A DNA stretch of 64,000 nt from Psychrobacter immobilis. Its GTDB lineage: Bacteria > Pseudomonadota > Gammaproteobacteria > Pseudomonadales > Moraxellaceae. The stretch is from contig NZ_CAJGZN010000004.1 of assembly GCF_904846235.1 (NCBI RefSeq), forward strand, positions 156,766-220,765, written 5' to 3'. A program made the translations under genes and the position numbers. The notes under the pieces are model-generated. The model saw only the letters and a list, made by a program, of their open reading frames with translations. It was not told where the DNA came from and did not search any database. Positions within the stretch are counted from its first letter, which is position 1. Every line of letters starts with the position of its first letter. Below are positions 27,201 to 36,543 of this stretch, piece after piece.

Positions 27201-27245
27201 CTTCGTTAGTTCTTATCAGCTTCGTCAATTCTTATTAACTTCGAT
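27201..27245 (-). repeat. 19-bp tandem repeat across the oxidoreductase stop codon
   Basis: CTTCGTTAGTTCTTATCAG (27201-27219) and CTTCGTCAATTCTTATTAA (27220-27238) agree at 15 of 19 positions, and a third partial copy starts at 27239. The stop codon (27225-27227) lies inside the second unit. Confidence 0.75.
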
Positions 27246-28415
27246 AAAACGCTTATCGATATACTTCTTGAGATGCCATACCCAGCGGCCTTGTAGGTTT
27301 ACATTACCCCAACTACCAATGGCGTATTTGTCACCGCAAGACAGCAGATATAGCGTGCGCGACTTTGGCTGATAACTCTTCATTACGTTGTCACCCAGAT
27401 AGGCCAATAAGTTATCAGCTTCGACAGCACCACCATGCACTGAATGAACCCCCGAGTGCGCCACGTATTTATCGATTCGTGTCGCCACATCACCAACCGC
27501 AAACACGTTAGGATGAGAGATGCTCTGTTGCTTATCGTTCACCGCGATAAACCCATCACCTTCTATCTCCAAATCTGTAGAACCCGTCCATGCCGACCCT
27601 ATGACGCCAGTCGCAGCGATGACAGCATTTATGGGCAATGATTTATGCGTAGTCAATAATTTACCATCACGATAATCGGTCGCTCGTTCTCGAATTATCG
27701 TAATGCCATGGCGATGTAACTGCTGAACAACTCGGTGACGAAAGCCTGAGTTAAACCCTGACAATAGATTCTCACCGCATACTAATGTCACCTGATGATT
27801 ACGATTGATGTTCCGTAGCGCGACTTGGGCTGCCATCACCAATTCTATGGCCGCAGCACCTGCTCCGATAATAGCCAATTGATACTTTTCAGACTGCTGA
27901 GCGGCCTTTAGAATCCGCTGCCATTGAGTGATAAATGTTGATAATGGTCGTATGGCAATCACGTTAGTATTAGCAGCGCCAGTATTGTTATCGTCATTAT
28001 CGCTTCTGTACTCGTTGTAGCTATTGTGGTCAGGTTGCCAACGCATGTCTGTATCTGCGCCCGTATTTAGAGACAAGACATCATAGTCAAAATCCGTTTG
28101 TTCATCGCCAGTCGTAACCACCTTGTTTGACGCTGCGTTTACTTTTACAAGCGACTGCTGAATGAATCTCACACCTGCTCGCACACAAAGCGATTTGATA
28201 TCGATACTGATATCATGCAGCTGATAATGCCCTGCCATCCAACCTGGTAACATGCCAGAATAGATGGTTTGCGGTTGCTCACTAATTAAATGAATGTCTG
28301 CCTCTATCGTATCGGCGTCCTTTAAACGCGCGGCGCTAAGTCGACGCAACATACCAATATGAGCATGACCTGCGCCTGCCAATAGTAGTGTCTTTTTCGA
28401 TGAAAATTTCGTCAT
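27225..28415 (-). CDS. FAD-dependent pyridine nucleotide-disulfide oxidoreductase of the arsenosugar cluster
   Basis: About 396 residues. An FAD-binding start LLLAGAGHAHIGMLRRL near residue 10, a GMLPGWMAGHY motif, NTGADTD near 115, the second nucleotide-binding site AIIGAGAAAIELVMAAQ near 175, and FAVGDVATRI near 305 define the NDH-2-like family that is elsewhere fused N-terminal to SelD. No SelD domain follows here. Genes of this type often accompany arsS. ATG at 28415 is preferred over TTG at 28430. It probably heads the six-gene minus-strand cluster, although the 250-base gap to arsS might hold a second promoter. Confidence 0.85.
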   Translation of the reverse strand: MTKFSSKKTLLLAGAGHAHIGMLRRLSAARLKDADTIEADIHLISEQPQTIYSGMLPGWMAGHYQLHDISIDIKSLCVRAGVRFIQQSLVKVNAASNKVVTTGDEQTDFDYDVLSLNTGADTDMRWQPDHNSYNEYRSDNDDNNTGAANTNVIAIRPLSTFITQWQRILKAAQQSEKYQLAIIGAGAAAIELVMAAQVALRNINRNHQVTLVCGENLLSGFNSGFRHRVVQQLHRHGITIIRERATDYRDGKLLTTHKSLPINAVIAATGVIGSAWTGSTDLEIEGDGFIAVNDKQQSISHPNVFAVGDVATRIDKYVAHSGVHSVHGGAVEADNLLAYLGDNVMKSYQPKSRTLYLLSCGDKYAIGSWGNVNLQGRWVWHLKKYIDKRFIEVNKN

Positions 28416-28792
28416 AGATGATTTTATCAAGGCGGTTAGTTGCTGTTAATATTTGATGGAATGTTGATTGATATAAATGACTTTAAAAACTCATTTAAAA
28501 GTATCATATAAATAAGACCAGTCTGTTGCGGGCGAACAGTAAGAGCGTAAATGGCTTATGTGACTCATGTGGCTTATACGGATTCAATCATAGTTACTGC
28601 TTTAACCGTTATTAGTAGAATGAGATTTTGTATAACTGAATTAAAATCATAAAATAAGATGAAATTATTTATCATCGCCCAGTACAATAGGACATTATAA
28701 GAGCCGCATGATAAATTGCGCTGCTTGACCCATTATTTGAGAAACATCGTCAAAACCGTTAATGAAAATTATAAGTAATCAAGGAACATTAC
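28416..28792. other. Divergent intergenic region
   Basis: About 375 AT-rich bases between the arsenosugar cluster and the lipase gene. It must contain promoters for both; TACAAT at 28683 is a possible -10 for the plus strand. No ArsR-type dyad like that of the ars operon was found here. Confidence 0.45.
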
Positions 28793-29749
28793 ATGAGCAC
28801 CAATATCGATAACAGTAACGATCACATTTTGTCTTCTGACAATATTCACTACTTGCATCATGACTTTTTTGAGCCAAGTAGCAAAGACGTCGAGATTAGC
28901 GCAACTTTATTGATTGTGCATGGCATGGCAGAGCACAGCGGTCGCTATAGCGATTTTGCACAGTTTTTGGCAGACAATGGTATCGCTGTGGCGACTTATG
29001 ACCATTTGGGTCATGGACAGACGATCAAGACTGAGGCCGATCTTGGGTTTTTCGGTGAAGAGCATCCGGTACAGTCACTTTTAAAAGACGTGATTGTCAT
29101 GGCCGATAGCTTAAAAGACCGTCATCCAGACGTTCCGCATTTTGTGATGGGTCACTCGATGGGGTCGTTTATCGTGCGCAATGTACTCAAGCATCATGCG
29201 CATAATTTCACAGGCGCCATCCTAATGGGTTCCGCAGACGCTAACCCACTGGCCAAGGTTCTATTACCTATTAACAAGCTACTAGCCAGAGTCGCCCCAC
29301 GACAACCGAATACAGTTTTTGCCAAGGTGATGAACAAAGTCCTTAACAGCCAACTATCTGATCGCAATTCGTCCTCACAGTTTGCGTGGCTCAGTGAAAA
29401 TACCGCAAACATTGAAGCCTATGAAGCCGATCCTAAGACTGGTTTTGACTTTACCAATAATGGCTTTATGACATTGTTCACGCTTATGGATACTGGACTG
29501 AATAAAAATTGGGCTACCACTATTGCCAAAAACTTCCCAATGCTATTTATCAGCGGTGAAGATGATCCGATTGGTGAAATGGGTCGCGGTATACGTAGGG
29601 TTGTCACGCGTCTGGACAAACGTCATTTCAGTCATGTCGATATTCAGCTGTATCCTAATATGCGCCATGAAGTGCTGCACGAAAAGGATAAACAGACCGT
29701 TTATCAAGATATTTTAGAGTGGATAGAGACCAACACGGCAGACAATTAA
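28793..29749 (+). CDS. Alpha/beta hydrolase, monoacylglycerol lipase / lysophospholipase type
   Basis: The 318-residue protein has the serine aminopeptidase S33-like pattern: LLIVHGMAEHSGRY near 37-50 (oxyanion hole), YDHLGHGQT near 74-82, nucleophile motif GHSMGSF near 121-127, the acidic residue in SGEDDPIGEM and the His in YPNMRHEVLHE near 293. This is the pattern of monoacylglycerol lipases and lysophospholipase PldB-like enzymes. No signal peptide is found, so it is probably cytoplasmic. AAGGAAC precedes the ATG. The gene is followed by a hairpin at 29759-29797. Confidence 0.9.
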   Translation: MSTNIDNSNDHILSSDNIHYLHHDFFEPSSKDVEISATLLIVHGMAEHSGRYSDFAQFLADNGIAVATYDHLGHGQTIKTEADLGFFGEEHPVQSLLKDVIVMADSLKDRHPDVPHFVMGHSMGSFIVRNVLKHHAHNFTGAILMGSADANPLAKVLLPINKLLARVAPRQPNTVFAKVMNKVLNSQLSDRNSSSQFAWLSENTANIEAYEADPKTGFDFTNNGFMTLFTLMDTGLNKNWATTIAKNFPMLFISGEDDPIGEMGRGIRRVVTRLDKRHFSHVDIQLYPNMRHEVLHEKDKQTVYQDILEWIETNTADN

Positions 29750-29758
29750 ATTATGATA

Positions 29759-29797
29759 AATGAGTTGTTTTGAGGGAGTATCTGAAAACAACTCATT
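29759..29797 (+). terminator. Hairpin after the lipase gene
   Basis: A perfect 13-bp stem (29759-29771 with 29785-29797, AATGAGTTGTTTT and its complement) with a 13-base loop lies 9 bases after the stop. There is no T-run, so it may be a factor-dependent end or an mRNA-stabilising hairpin. Confidence 0.55.
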
Positions 29798-29973
29798 CAA
29801 TATTGTCACAATAAGACCCTCAACGCGTTTGCTAAAAGCGGTCAAATTAGCGACAATATGGCAAGCAAGTTTTTGGACCAAGCCATACCTTGAATTTTCT
29901 TTAGGCTGGGTCATATAAGCCTTTAACCATAACATTAAGATCACCCTCCCTTTCATTCATTTTAGGAACCTTT

Positions 29974-30795
29974 ATGTCATTACAACAAACCATCGAACAA
30001 GCATTTGAAAATCGCAACGAATACAGCCCAGCTAATATGCCACAAGACGTGCGTGATGCTATCAATCAAGTACTTGAGCAACTAGACAACGGTAGCCTGC
30101 GCGTAGCAGAAAAGAAAGATGGTGAATGGGTTGTCAATCAGTGGGCCAAAAAAGCCGTACTATTGTCTTTCCGTCTAAACGACAACTACGTCCAAGCCGC
30201 TGGCGAACACGTACAGTTCTATGACAAAGTTCCAACTAAATTTGCTAACTGGACCGAAGCGCAGTTTAAAGAAGCAGGCGTACGCGTTGTACCACCAGCT
30301 GTCGCACGTAGAGGTTCTTTCATCGCAGCAGGCGCAGTATTGATGCCGTCATACGTCAACATCGGTGCCTATGTCGATCAAGGTGCGATGGTTGATACGT
30401 GGGCGACCGTTGGTTCATGTGCTCAAATCGGTAAAAACGTGCATTTATCAGGTGGCGTTGGCATCGGCGGTGTATTAGAGCCATTGCAAGCAAACCCTAC
30501 TATCATCGAAGACAACTGCTTCATCGGTGCACGCTCTGAAATCGTTGAAGGCGTTATCGTTGAAGAAGGCGCTGTCATCTCTATGGGTGTCTATATAGGT
30601 CAATCGACGCGCATCTATGATCGCGAAACTGGCGAGATTCATCGTGGCCGTGTACCAGCAGGTTCTGTTGTCGTACCAGGTAGCTTACCGTCAGAAGATG
30701 GCACGCACAGCTTGTACGCTGCCATCATCGTGAAAAAAGTTGACGCGCAAACTCGTGCAAAAACATCAGTAAACGAGCTATTACGCCTAGCCTAA
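29974..30795 (+). CDS. dapD: 2,3,4,5-tetrahydropyridine-2,6-dicarboxylate N-succinyltransferase
   Basis: The 273-residue protein has the usual DapD length and features: an N-terminal helical domain, then a left-handed beta-helix of hexapeptide repeats ([20 protein letters not shown] near 129-148 and [20 protein letters not shown] near 188-207), and the conserved [11 protein letters not shown] near 159. It succinylates tetrahydrodipicolinate in lysine and meso-diaminopimelate synthesis. It has its own terminator and no dap neighbours. Confidence 0.97.
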   Translation: MSLQQTIEQAFENRNEYSPANMPQDVRDAINQVLEQLDNGSLRVAEKKDGEWVVNQWAKKAVLLSFRLNDNYVQAAGEHVQFYDKVPTKFANWTEAQFKEAGVRVVPPAVARRGSFIAAGAVLMPSYVNIGAYVDQGAMVDTWATVGSCAQIGKNVHLSGGVGIGGVLEPLQANPTIIEDNCFIGARSEIVEGVIVEEGAVISMGVYIGQSTRIYDRETGEIHRGRVPAGSVVVPGSLPSEDGTHSLYAAIIVKKVDAQTRAKTSVNELLRLA

Positions 30796-30841
30796 ATATT
30801 TGGCACGTACCATTATTTGGTACATAATATTGTTTTATATG

Positions 30842-30874
30842 AAGATGCTGGGGGATGACTCCAGCATCTTTTTT
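30842..30874 (+). terminator. Terminator of dapD
   Basis: AAGATGCTGG (30842-30851) pairs with CCAGCATCTT (30861-30870), followed by TTTT. Confidence 0.88.
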
Positions 30875-31020
30875 GCAGCTTAATATAACGCGTTACGTTA
30901 TAATCCTCTTTTAGTTTGTCTTTATACAAACACAAAATCATTCGTACCATCCCCTGCCTTTTTATTACGATTGATAAGCGCTTCATCGTCTTATCGACCT
31001 TTAACTGTATTTGAAATATT

Positions 31021-31752
31021 ATGAGTGAATCATCATTACGCACCGCCGCTATCCCTGTTACTGACCCCGAAGCAGGATTACGTCTGACTGAGATTTTTTA
31101 TTCCTTACAAGGTGAGGCAATCACTTCAGGCTTGCCGACGATATTTGTGCGTCTAACGGGCTGTCCGCTGCGCTGCGTCTATTGTGATACCGAATATGCT
31201 TTTACTGGCGGCGAACGTCAATCATTAGAAACCATCATAGAAACCATCAAAGGTTATCCGTGCAAGCGTATCTGTCTGACGGGCGGTGAACCATTAGCAC
31301 AGCCAAATGCCATTGAATTGATGAAACGTTTGCTGAGCGACGGGTATGAGATATCCCTTGAGACCGCAGGCGCACTCACGGTAGAAAACGTGCCAGCACC
31401 AGTCAGTAAGGTGATGGATCTCAAAACGCCAAGCTCAGGCGAAGTCGATAAAAATCTATGGTCAAACCTCGACTATCTCACTCAGCACGATCAAATCAAG
31501 TTTGTCATTATGAATCGTACAGATTACGACTGGGCAAAAGCTAAATTGACCGAGTATAAGCTAAACGAATTGGTCGGTACGGTATGGTTCTCTCCGATGT
31601 TTAATGTCGCAGATGATGTCGATGAACAGCTCAGCCCTGAAGTACCTGTATTGGCGCGCGAGCTAGCAGAATGGATGTTGGCTGATGCCTTGCCAGTTCG
31701 CTTTCAGCTACAATTGCATAAGATCATTTGGGCAGATGCCAAAGGCAAGTAA
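31021..31752 (+). CDS. queE: 7-carboxy-7-deazaguanine synthase
   Basis: The 243-residue radical SAM protein has YSLQGEAITSGLPTIFVRL near 27-45 and the cluster motif CPLRCVYC (Cys 48, 52 and 55) followed by DTEYAF, then CLTGGEPLAQ near 83-92. It converts carboxy-tetrahydropterin to the deazaguanine core of queuosine, a tRNA modification. The other que genes are not near. Its stop codon lies inside a 14-bp tandem repeat. Confidence 0.95.
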   Translation: MSESSLRTAAIPVTDPEAGLRLTEIFYSLQGEAITSGLPTIFVRLTGCPLRCVYCDTEYAFTGGERQSLETIIETIKGYPCKRICLTGGEPLAQPNAIELMKRLLSDGYEISLETAGALTVENVPAPVSKVMDLKTPSSGEVDKNLWSNLDYLTQHDQIKFVIMNRTDYDWAKAKLTEYKLNELVGTVWFSPMFNVADDVDEQLSPEVPVLARELAEWMLADALPVRFQLQLHKIIWADAKGK

Positions 31753-31785
31753 CTATCAGCAAGTAATTATCAGCAAGTAACAAAC
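31745..31785 (+). repeat. 14-bp tandem repeat across the queE stop codon
   Basis: GCAAGTAACTATCA (31745-31758), GCAAGTAATTATCA (31759-31772) and the partial GCAAGTAACA. The queE stop (31750-31752) is within unit one and each unit carries the same TAA. Confidence 0.85.
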
Positions 31786-31827
31786 AAAAAGTGTGAACAC
31801 GTTGAGTGCCATGGATAAGGTAGCGGT

Positions 31828-32979
31828 ATGATCAAACTCATTTTATTGGGCTTGCTAGCAGGTGCGTTTTTTAGCTCGACATTTATCTTAAATGAGCTTA
31901 TGAGTAGCGCAGGTGGACATTGGTTTTGGTCAGCGAGTCTACGCTATGTCTTTATGCTAGTCATTATTACCGCCATTATTACGATGCAACATGGCTTTGG
32001 TCGTATTAAAGCGCTAATGAGAATTTTTCTACAGCATTGGGGCTTCTGGGGCATTACTGGTAGTATCGGGTTTGGACTGTTTTATACTGGTATTTGCTAT
32101 GCCGCAGATCATGTTGCGGGATGGGTAGTAGCGGCTACCTTTATGTTTACCGTCGTCGCCAGTTTGCTTGTGCTATTGGCATTTGGTCAACGTTTTGATA
32201 AAAAATTCATCGTATATGCTGTCATTGTCTTTATCGGTGTGGCGCTCGTCAATATCAGCGAAGGTCTGCATGCTGCCTCTATAACTGACACCGTTCCCAT
32301 GTCTGACATGCTGCTGTACGGTGCGCTACCTGCTCTTATCGCTGCTTTTAGCTACCCAATTGGTAACCAGCTGGTTTGGCAGGCTTCTCATAATGCTCGC
32401 CAGCGCAATACTCATCTACAAGAAGCAGCGGCGTTGAACGCTCAACGAGCTAGCATCAGTATTGATATTAACGAGCAGAGTGAACCGCTCATATCCGAAG
32501 CTTATGATTTGCCAGCTACGACATATGATGCTACCGACCTCGATAGCGTACTTCAAAGTAACAACACTGCGGCAACCTCATCCCTACAAAATCTAATTGC
32601 TCGTATTCCTTCTATCGAAACCACGCTACTGCAAAATGCTTTTAACAAGGTGTGGCTAATGACTCTCGGGTGTTTGCCATTTTGGCTGTTTTTGGGCATT
32701 ATAGTGCGCCCTGACCAGCCCCACCCCTCACAAATAATCAATACGTTGCTCGTTGCCCTATTAGCAGGCGTGGCAGCGACCACTATATTTTTGTATGCGC
32801 GCGAGCAAGCTGTTACTTCAAGCGAGGTTGCAGGCGTCGACTCAACCCAAGCCAGTGAAGTTATCTTTGCTTTAATTGGGGGTATATTATTGTTAGATAA
32901 CGCCATACCTTCGGCGATGGGACTGGTCGGTATAGGGCTGATTATTGTAGGACTGATATTATTTGCAAAAGATGGCTAA
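31828..32979 (+). CDS. EmrE-like multidrug/metabolite transporter (DMT superfamily)
   Basis: The 383-residue protein has about ten membrane segments in two halves. The first half begins LLGLLAGAFFSSTFILNELM with the conserved small-residue helix, and the last half ends in a GGILLLDNAIPSAMGLVGIGLIIVG region typical of the EamA/EmrE fold. A hydrophilic segment of about 80 residues (roughly 190-270), rich in Asn, Ser, Thr and Asp, separates the halves and is unusually long for the family. Substrates are unknown. Neighbours (queE and TRIC genes) give no clear hint. Confidence 0.85.
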   Translation: MIKLILLGLLAGAFFSSTFILNELMSSAGGHWFWSASLRYVFMLVIITAIITMQHGFGRIKALMRIFLQHWGFWGITGSIGFGLFYTGICYAADHVAGWVVAATFMFTVVASLLVLLAFGQRFDKKFIVYAVIVFIGVALVNISEGLHAASITDTVPMSDMLLYGALPALIAAFSYPIGNQLVWQASHNARQRNTHLQEAAALNAQRASISIDINEQSEPLISEAYDLPATTYDATDLDSVLQSNNTAATSSLQNLIARIPSIETTLLQNAFNKVWLMTLGCLPFWLFLGIIVRPDQPHPSQIINTLLVALLAGVAATTIFLYAREQAVTSSEVAGVDSTQASEVIFALIGGILLLDNAIPSAMGLVGIGLIIVGLILFAKDG

Positions 32980-33079
32980 ATGGCACTGTAACACTACACC
33001 TCTTTCGTCAAATTTATGCATTGAATAACCGCCTAAAAAACACCTATCACTTTGATGATCACGATTTGGCAATATAACC

Positions 33080-33715
33080 ATGGGTAATGCTTTGATTTTT
33101 CCTGATATTCTATTATATTTATTGGACATGGTTGGCATTGTTGCCTGCGCGATTGCAGGGACTTTACTTGCGCAACATAAAGGCTTCGATATCGCTGGTT
33201 GTATCTTGGTGGCGATGGTCAATGCCATCGGCGGTGGGACATTACGCGATATGGCTCTCGACCGTCATCCTCTATTTTGGATGACTGATCTTAATTACGT
33301 GATCGTTATCACGGTGACCTCCCTTATCTTACAAATCTTCTTTCACCTTTATCATAAGATTGATAATGCGTTAAAGCTCTTTGATGCTATTGGGCTAGCA
33401 GCTTTTAGTGTCATTGGTTTTAAGGTAGCCTTAACCTTAGACATGTCTCCCCTCATTGCTATTATGATGGGTGTCTGGACTGCCATTATCGGTGGTTTAC
33501 TACGTGATATCATTTGTAATGAGATTCCGCTGGTACTACAGCGTGAAATTTATATTACTGCCAGTATCGCAGGGTCTGTGACGTATTTATGCTTACAGTA
33601 TTTTGGAGTCGGTGCCAGTCTCAATGAATTTATTATGCTGTTTGTCATCTTTGCAGTTCGTATGCTCGCGCTCAGATTCGACTGGCATCTGCCTTCTATT
33701 CGACTCGTAAACTGA
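33080..33715 (+). CDS. Trimeric intracellular cation channel family protein (UPF0126), copy 1
   Basis: The 211-residue protein has about seven membrane segments and an internal twofold repeat. Family motifs are GTLLAQHKGFDIAGC near 26-40, NAIGGGTLRDMALDRHPLFWM near 46-66 and GGLLRDIICNEIPLVLQ near 136-152. Prokaryotic TRIC proteins form trimeric monovalent cation channels; some relatives (YicG-type) are proposed glycine carriers. It is followed 71 bases later by a second copy of the family in the same direction. Confidence 0.92.
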   Translation: MGNALIFPDILLYLLDMVGIVACAIAGTLLAQHKGFDIAGCILVAMVNAIGGGTLRDMALDRHPLFWMTDLNYVIVITVTSLILQIFFHLYHKIDNALKLFDAIGLAAFSVIGFKVALTLDMSPLIAIMMGVWTAIIGGLLRDIICNEIPLVLQREIYITASIAGSVTYLCLQYFGVGASLNEFIMLFVIFAVRMLALRFDWHLPSIRLVN

Positions 33716-33786
33716 TTAATTGAGCAAGACTCTGCGTAGATAGCCTTTGTTTGACTGACAATAATTGAAAATAGTGAGAACTGCCC

Positions 33787-34452
33787 ATGTTGGCTATCGT
33801 ATTGGACCCTACCGTACTGATCACTACTTTTGACCCACGCTCTTTGATATATTTCTTCGATATGATTGGCATCATCGCCTGTAGCGTTTCAGGCACGATA
33901 CTTGCCAAGCACAAAAACTTCGACGTCTTCGGCTGTCTGCTCGTGTCTATTGTCACTGCTATCGGCGGCGGCACGGTACGTGATGTCATTCTGGATCGCC
34001 ATCCGTTATTTTGGATGGTAGATATGAGCTATCTGACCCTCATTACGATTTCATCACTAGCGATGCAGATATTTTTTCATCCAAACTCCAGACGAGTGGA
34101 TAAGTTCCTCAAACTATCTGACACCATTGGTCTATCAGCATTTACGCTGATCGGTATCAAAGTCGCTGATAGTATAGGTGCCAATGTACCTGTAGCGCTA
34201 TTGTTAGGTGTGATTACCATCGTAGTTGGTGGCATCATTCGCGATATGATTTGCAATGAGATTCCATTGGTACTACAGCAAGAGATTTATATTACGGCAG
34301 CGTTGACGGGTGGGGTGCTGTACTTCGCTCTAAAGAACTTAGGCGTGACAGATTGGGTAGCTGACATCTCTACGATGAGTACGATTTTTACTTTGCGTAT
34401 GCTGGCTATTCGTTACGATTGGCAGTTCCCCACATTAGAGTGGAAATACTGA
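33787..34452 (+). CDS. Trimeric intracellular cation channel family protein (UPF0126), copy 2
   Basis: This 221-residue protein shares the family motifs and order with its upstream neighbour: GTILAKHKNFDVFGC, TAIGGGTVRDVILDRHPLFWM and GGIIRDMICNEIPLVLQ. The two are clearly paralogous but differ at many loop positions, so the duplication is old. Adjacent TRIC paralogues may form hetero-trimers or differ in control. A MITE-like element starts only six bases after its stop codon. Confidence 0.92.
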   Translation: MLAIVLDPTVLITTFDPRSLIYFFDMIGIIACSVSGTILAKHKNFDVFGCLLVSIVTAIGGGTVRDVILDRHPLFWMVDMSYLTLITISSLAMQIFFHPNSRRVDKFLKLSDTIGLSAFTLIGIKVADSIGANVPVALLLGVITIVVGGIIRDMICNEIPLVLQQEIYITAALTGGVLYFALKNLGVTDWVADISTMSTIFTLRMLAIRYDWQFPTLEWKY

Positions 34453-34457
34453 TACTA

Positions 34458-34627
34458 GGGCGTGTCTTCATTTCAAAGACAGTGATAGAAATGAGATAAA
34501 TTGCCATCAAACAAGAAAAATAGCGCAGATAATATCGGGATATCAACCAGCTATTTGACGATGTTTGGCAAGATTTAGCCATTTTTAGCCCATTTAGATG
34601 ACTATCGGGTGAATTGAAAACACGCCC
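34458..34627. mobile_element. 170-bp MITE-like element with TA flanks
   Basis: The left end GGGCGTGTCTTCATTTCA and the reverse complement of the right end, GGGCGTGTTTTCAATTCA, match at 16 of 18 positions. TA flanks both ends (34456-34457 and 34628-34629), which fits a TA target duplication as with IS630/Tc1-mariner or some IS5-family elements. The interior has no ORF of note. It lies between the TRIC gene and recJ, tail to tail. No full-length parent IS is in the window. Confidence 0.75.
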
Positions 34628-34704
34628 TAAACTAATTGAGCGTCAATAATGCCAACGCGTCCATATTTGAGCGCGTTTAGTATTATCGGTTTGACATTGT
34701 CGCT

Positions 34705-36543
34705 TTAGCCGTGCTCTACCACAGCCAAATCCTTGACCATCAGCTGTAAGCTTTGTTTGCCATTCCATTCATTGATGTCTAGCTGAAATAACAAATGGAC
34801 TTGCTTAGCACGGTAATCCCACGCCTCATTATCGAAGTTAAAGCAAATGGCCTCTATCGGATATTGAACGTCTGGATAGCGCAGCGATAACTTAAGATGT
34901 TTGTCTTTTAAAATCTTAAAGCTCAATACCTCAAACACACCATCAAATATCGGCGGTGCAAACCCATGACCCCAGATACTGGCATCGGCTAAATGCTCGG
35001 CAAACCATAAGCTAAAATCGCTTGCTTGCAAAGGTCCATCGGTGAATTTTTGCTCTGCAAATACCTCATCATCCATCTGAGCCATCACTTCATTAAAAGC
35101 TGTGACAAATGCCTCAAAGTTGCGTCGCTTGAGGGTCAGACCTGCCGCCATCGCATGCCCACCGAAGTGACTGATTAAGTCTGGATAACGCTCAGCAACT
35201 TGTTCAATCGCATCACGAATATGTACGCCAGCGATAGAACGTGCAGAGCCTTTGATGGCACTATCTTCATCCGTTTGTTCAGTGTCTGCGGGTGCAAAAA
35301 CGATACTGGGTAAATAATGGCTTTCTTTTAGGCGACCAGCGACAATGCCAATGACTCCTTGATGCCAGTCATCTTGGTATAAAATAATACTACGTGCACC
35401 TGCATTGCTAGCCTTAGCAGTAGAGAAAGCTTGAGTAATTGTGTCATCGTTACTGCCATTATCATCACTATCACTACTCACACTCTCATCACTATTATCT
35501 TCATTAGCCAATGCTTGTACGATACTATCAGCTTGCGCACGCATCTCGCCCTCTACATGACGACGCGTACGGTTCAGCTGTTCAAGCTCTTGTGCCAAAC
35601 GTTGTGCGGTGCTCCAGTCTTCAGTTAATAAGCACTCGATACCGATGCGCATATTGTCCATGCGCCCAGCTGCATTGATACGTGGGCCTAATACAAAACC
35701 GAAATCCTGCGCATGAAGCTGCTTGGGATCACGGCCCGCTTGCTCAAGCAATGCCAGTATTCCCATACAGCAGCGGCCTTGACGAATAGCTGATAATCCA
35801 TGATGTACCAAAATGCGGTTGTTTTTATCCAGTACCCCAACGTCTGCAATCGTCCCAAGTGCGACCAAATCCAAATATTGACTCACCTGTACCGTAGACT
35901 TGCCAGCTTCGCGGCGTAGCTTTGCTAAGCGTCCGAGCACATAAAATGCTACGCCTACTCCAACCAATGCCTTACTAGCAAAGTCACAACCTAGCTGATT
36001 TGGATTGACCACTGCTTCCGCAGGTGGCGTCTCTTTGGTCGTGAGATGATGGTCAGTGATAATCACTGTGATGCCATCAGCTTGGGCACGCGCTACGCCC
36101 TCATGACTTGAGATACCATTATCAACCGTCACTATCACGTCTGGCTGAAAAGTCTCAATACCTAACTCGACAATCTCTGGCGTCAGACCATAACCGTACT
36201 TAAAACGATCTGGTACTAGGAAATCAACGACCGCACCCATCTTTGTGAGCGCGCGCATCATTAAGGCTGTACTGGTGGCACCATCACAGTCAAAGTCACC
36301 AACGATCAAGATACGCTGATGCTCATCAATGGCCATATCTAATAAGCGCACGGCTTCTGTGACACCGTGTAGGGCCTCAGCAGGCAATAGACCTGATAGG
36401 CTAGTCTCCAGCTCATCAGGCGCAGTGATACCTCGCCCTGCATACAGACGGGCAAGCGTGAATGATTGAGCGGCAAATGGTTGCAGCGCGGCGGGCAACT
36501 CGTCGATGCGAGTGCTGGTATAACGGGAGGTTAAATTTAGCAT
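34705..36543 (-). CDS. recJ: Single-stranded-DNA-specific exonuclease RecJ
   Basis: The 612-residue protein has the DHH phosphoesterase motifs: VGDFDCDGATSTAL near 80, VTVDNGISSHEGV, IITDHHLT near 166, and the DHHA1 motif SHFGGHAMAAGLTLKR near 470, then an OB-fold end. RecJ degrades single-stranded DNA 5' to 3' in recombination and repair. An acidic, Ser/Asp/Asn-rich insert of about 30 residues near 345-375, before the DHHA1 domain, looks disordered and is lineage-specific in appearance. It is a single gene with no visible partner. Confidence 0.97.
   Translation of the reverse strand: MLNLTSRYTSTRIDELPAALQPFAAQSFTLARLYAGRGITAPDELETSLSGLLPAEALHGVTEAVRLLDMAIDEHQRILIVGDFDCDGATSTALMMRALTKMGAVVDFLVPDRFKYGYGLTPEIVELGIETFQPDVIVTVDNGISSHEGVARAQADGITVIITDHHLTTKETPPAEAVVNPNQLGCDFASKALVGVGVAFYVLGRLAKLRREAGKSTVQVSQYLDLVALGTIADVGVLDKNNRILVHHGLSAIRQGRCCMGILALLEQAGRDPKQLHAQDFGFVLGPRINAAGRMDNMRIGIECLLTEDWSTAQRLAQELEQLNRTRRHVEGEMRAQADSIVQALANEDNSDESVSSDSDDNGSNDDTITQAFSTAKASNAGARSIILYQDDWHQGVIGIVAGRLKESHYLPSIVFAPADTEQTDEDSAIKGSARSIAGVHIRDAIEQVAERYPDLISHFGGHAMAAGLTLKRRNFEAFVTAFNEVMAQMDDEVFAEQKFTDGPLQASDFSLWFAEHLADASIWGHGFAPPIFDGVFEVLSFKILKDKHLKLSLRYPDVQYPIEAICFNFDNEAWDYRAKQVHLLFQLDINEWNGKQSLQLMVKDLAVVEHG

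Noticed and set aside
30813..31043. Minus-strand open frame between dapD and queE
   Set aside because: It runs through the dapD terminator and into the queE start; composition is not coding-like.
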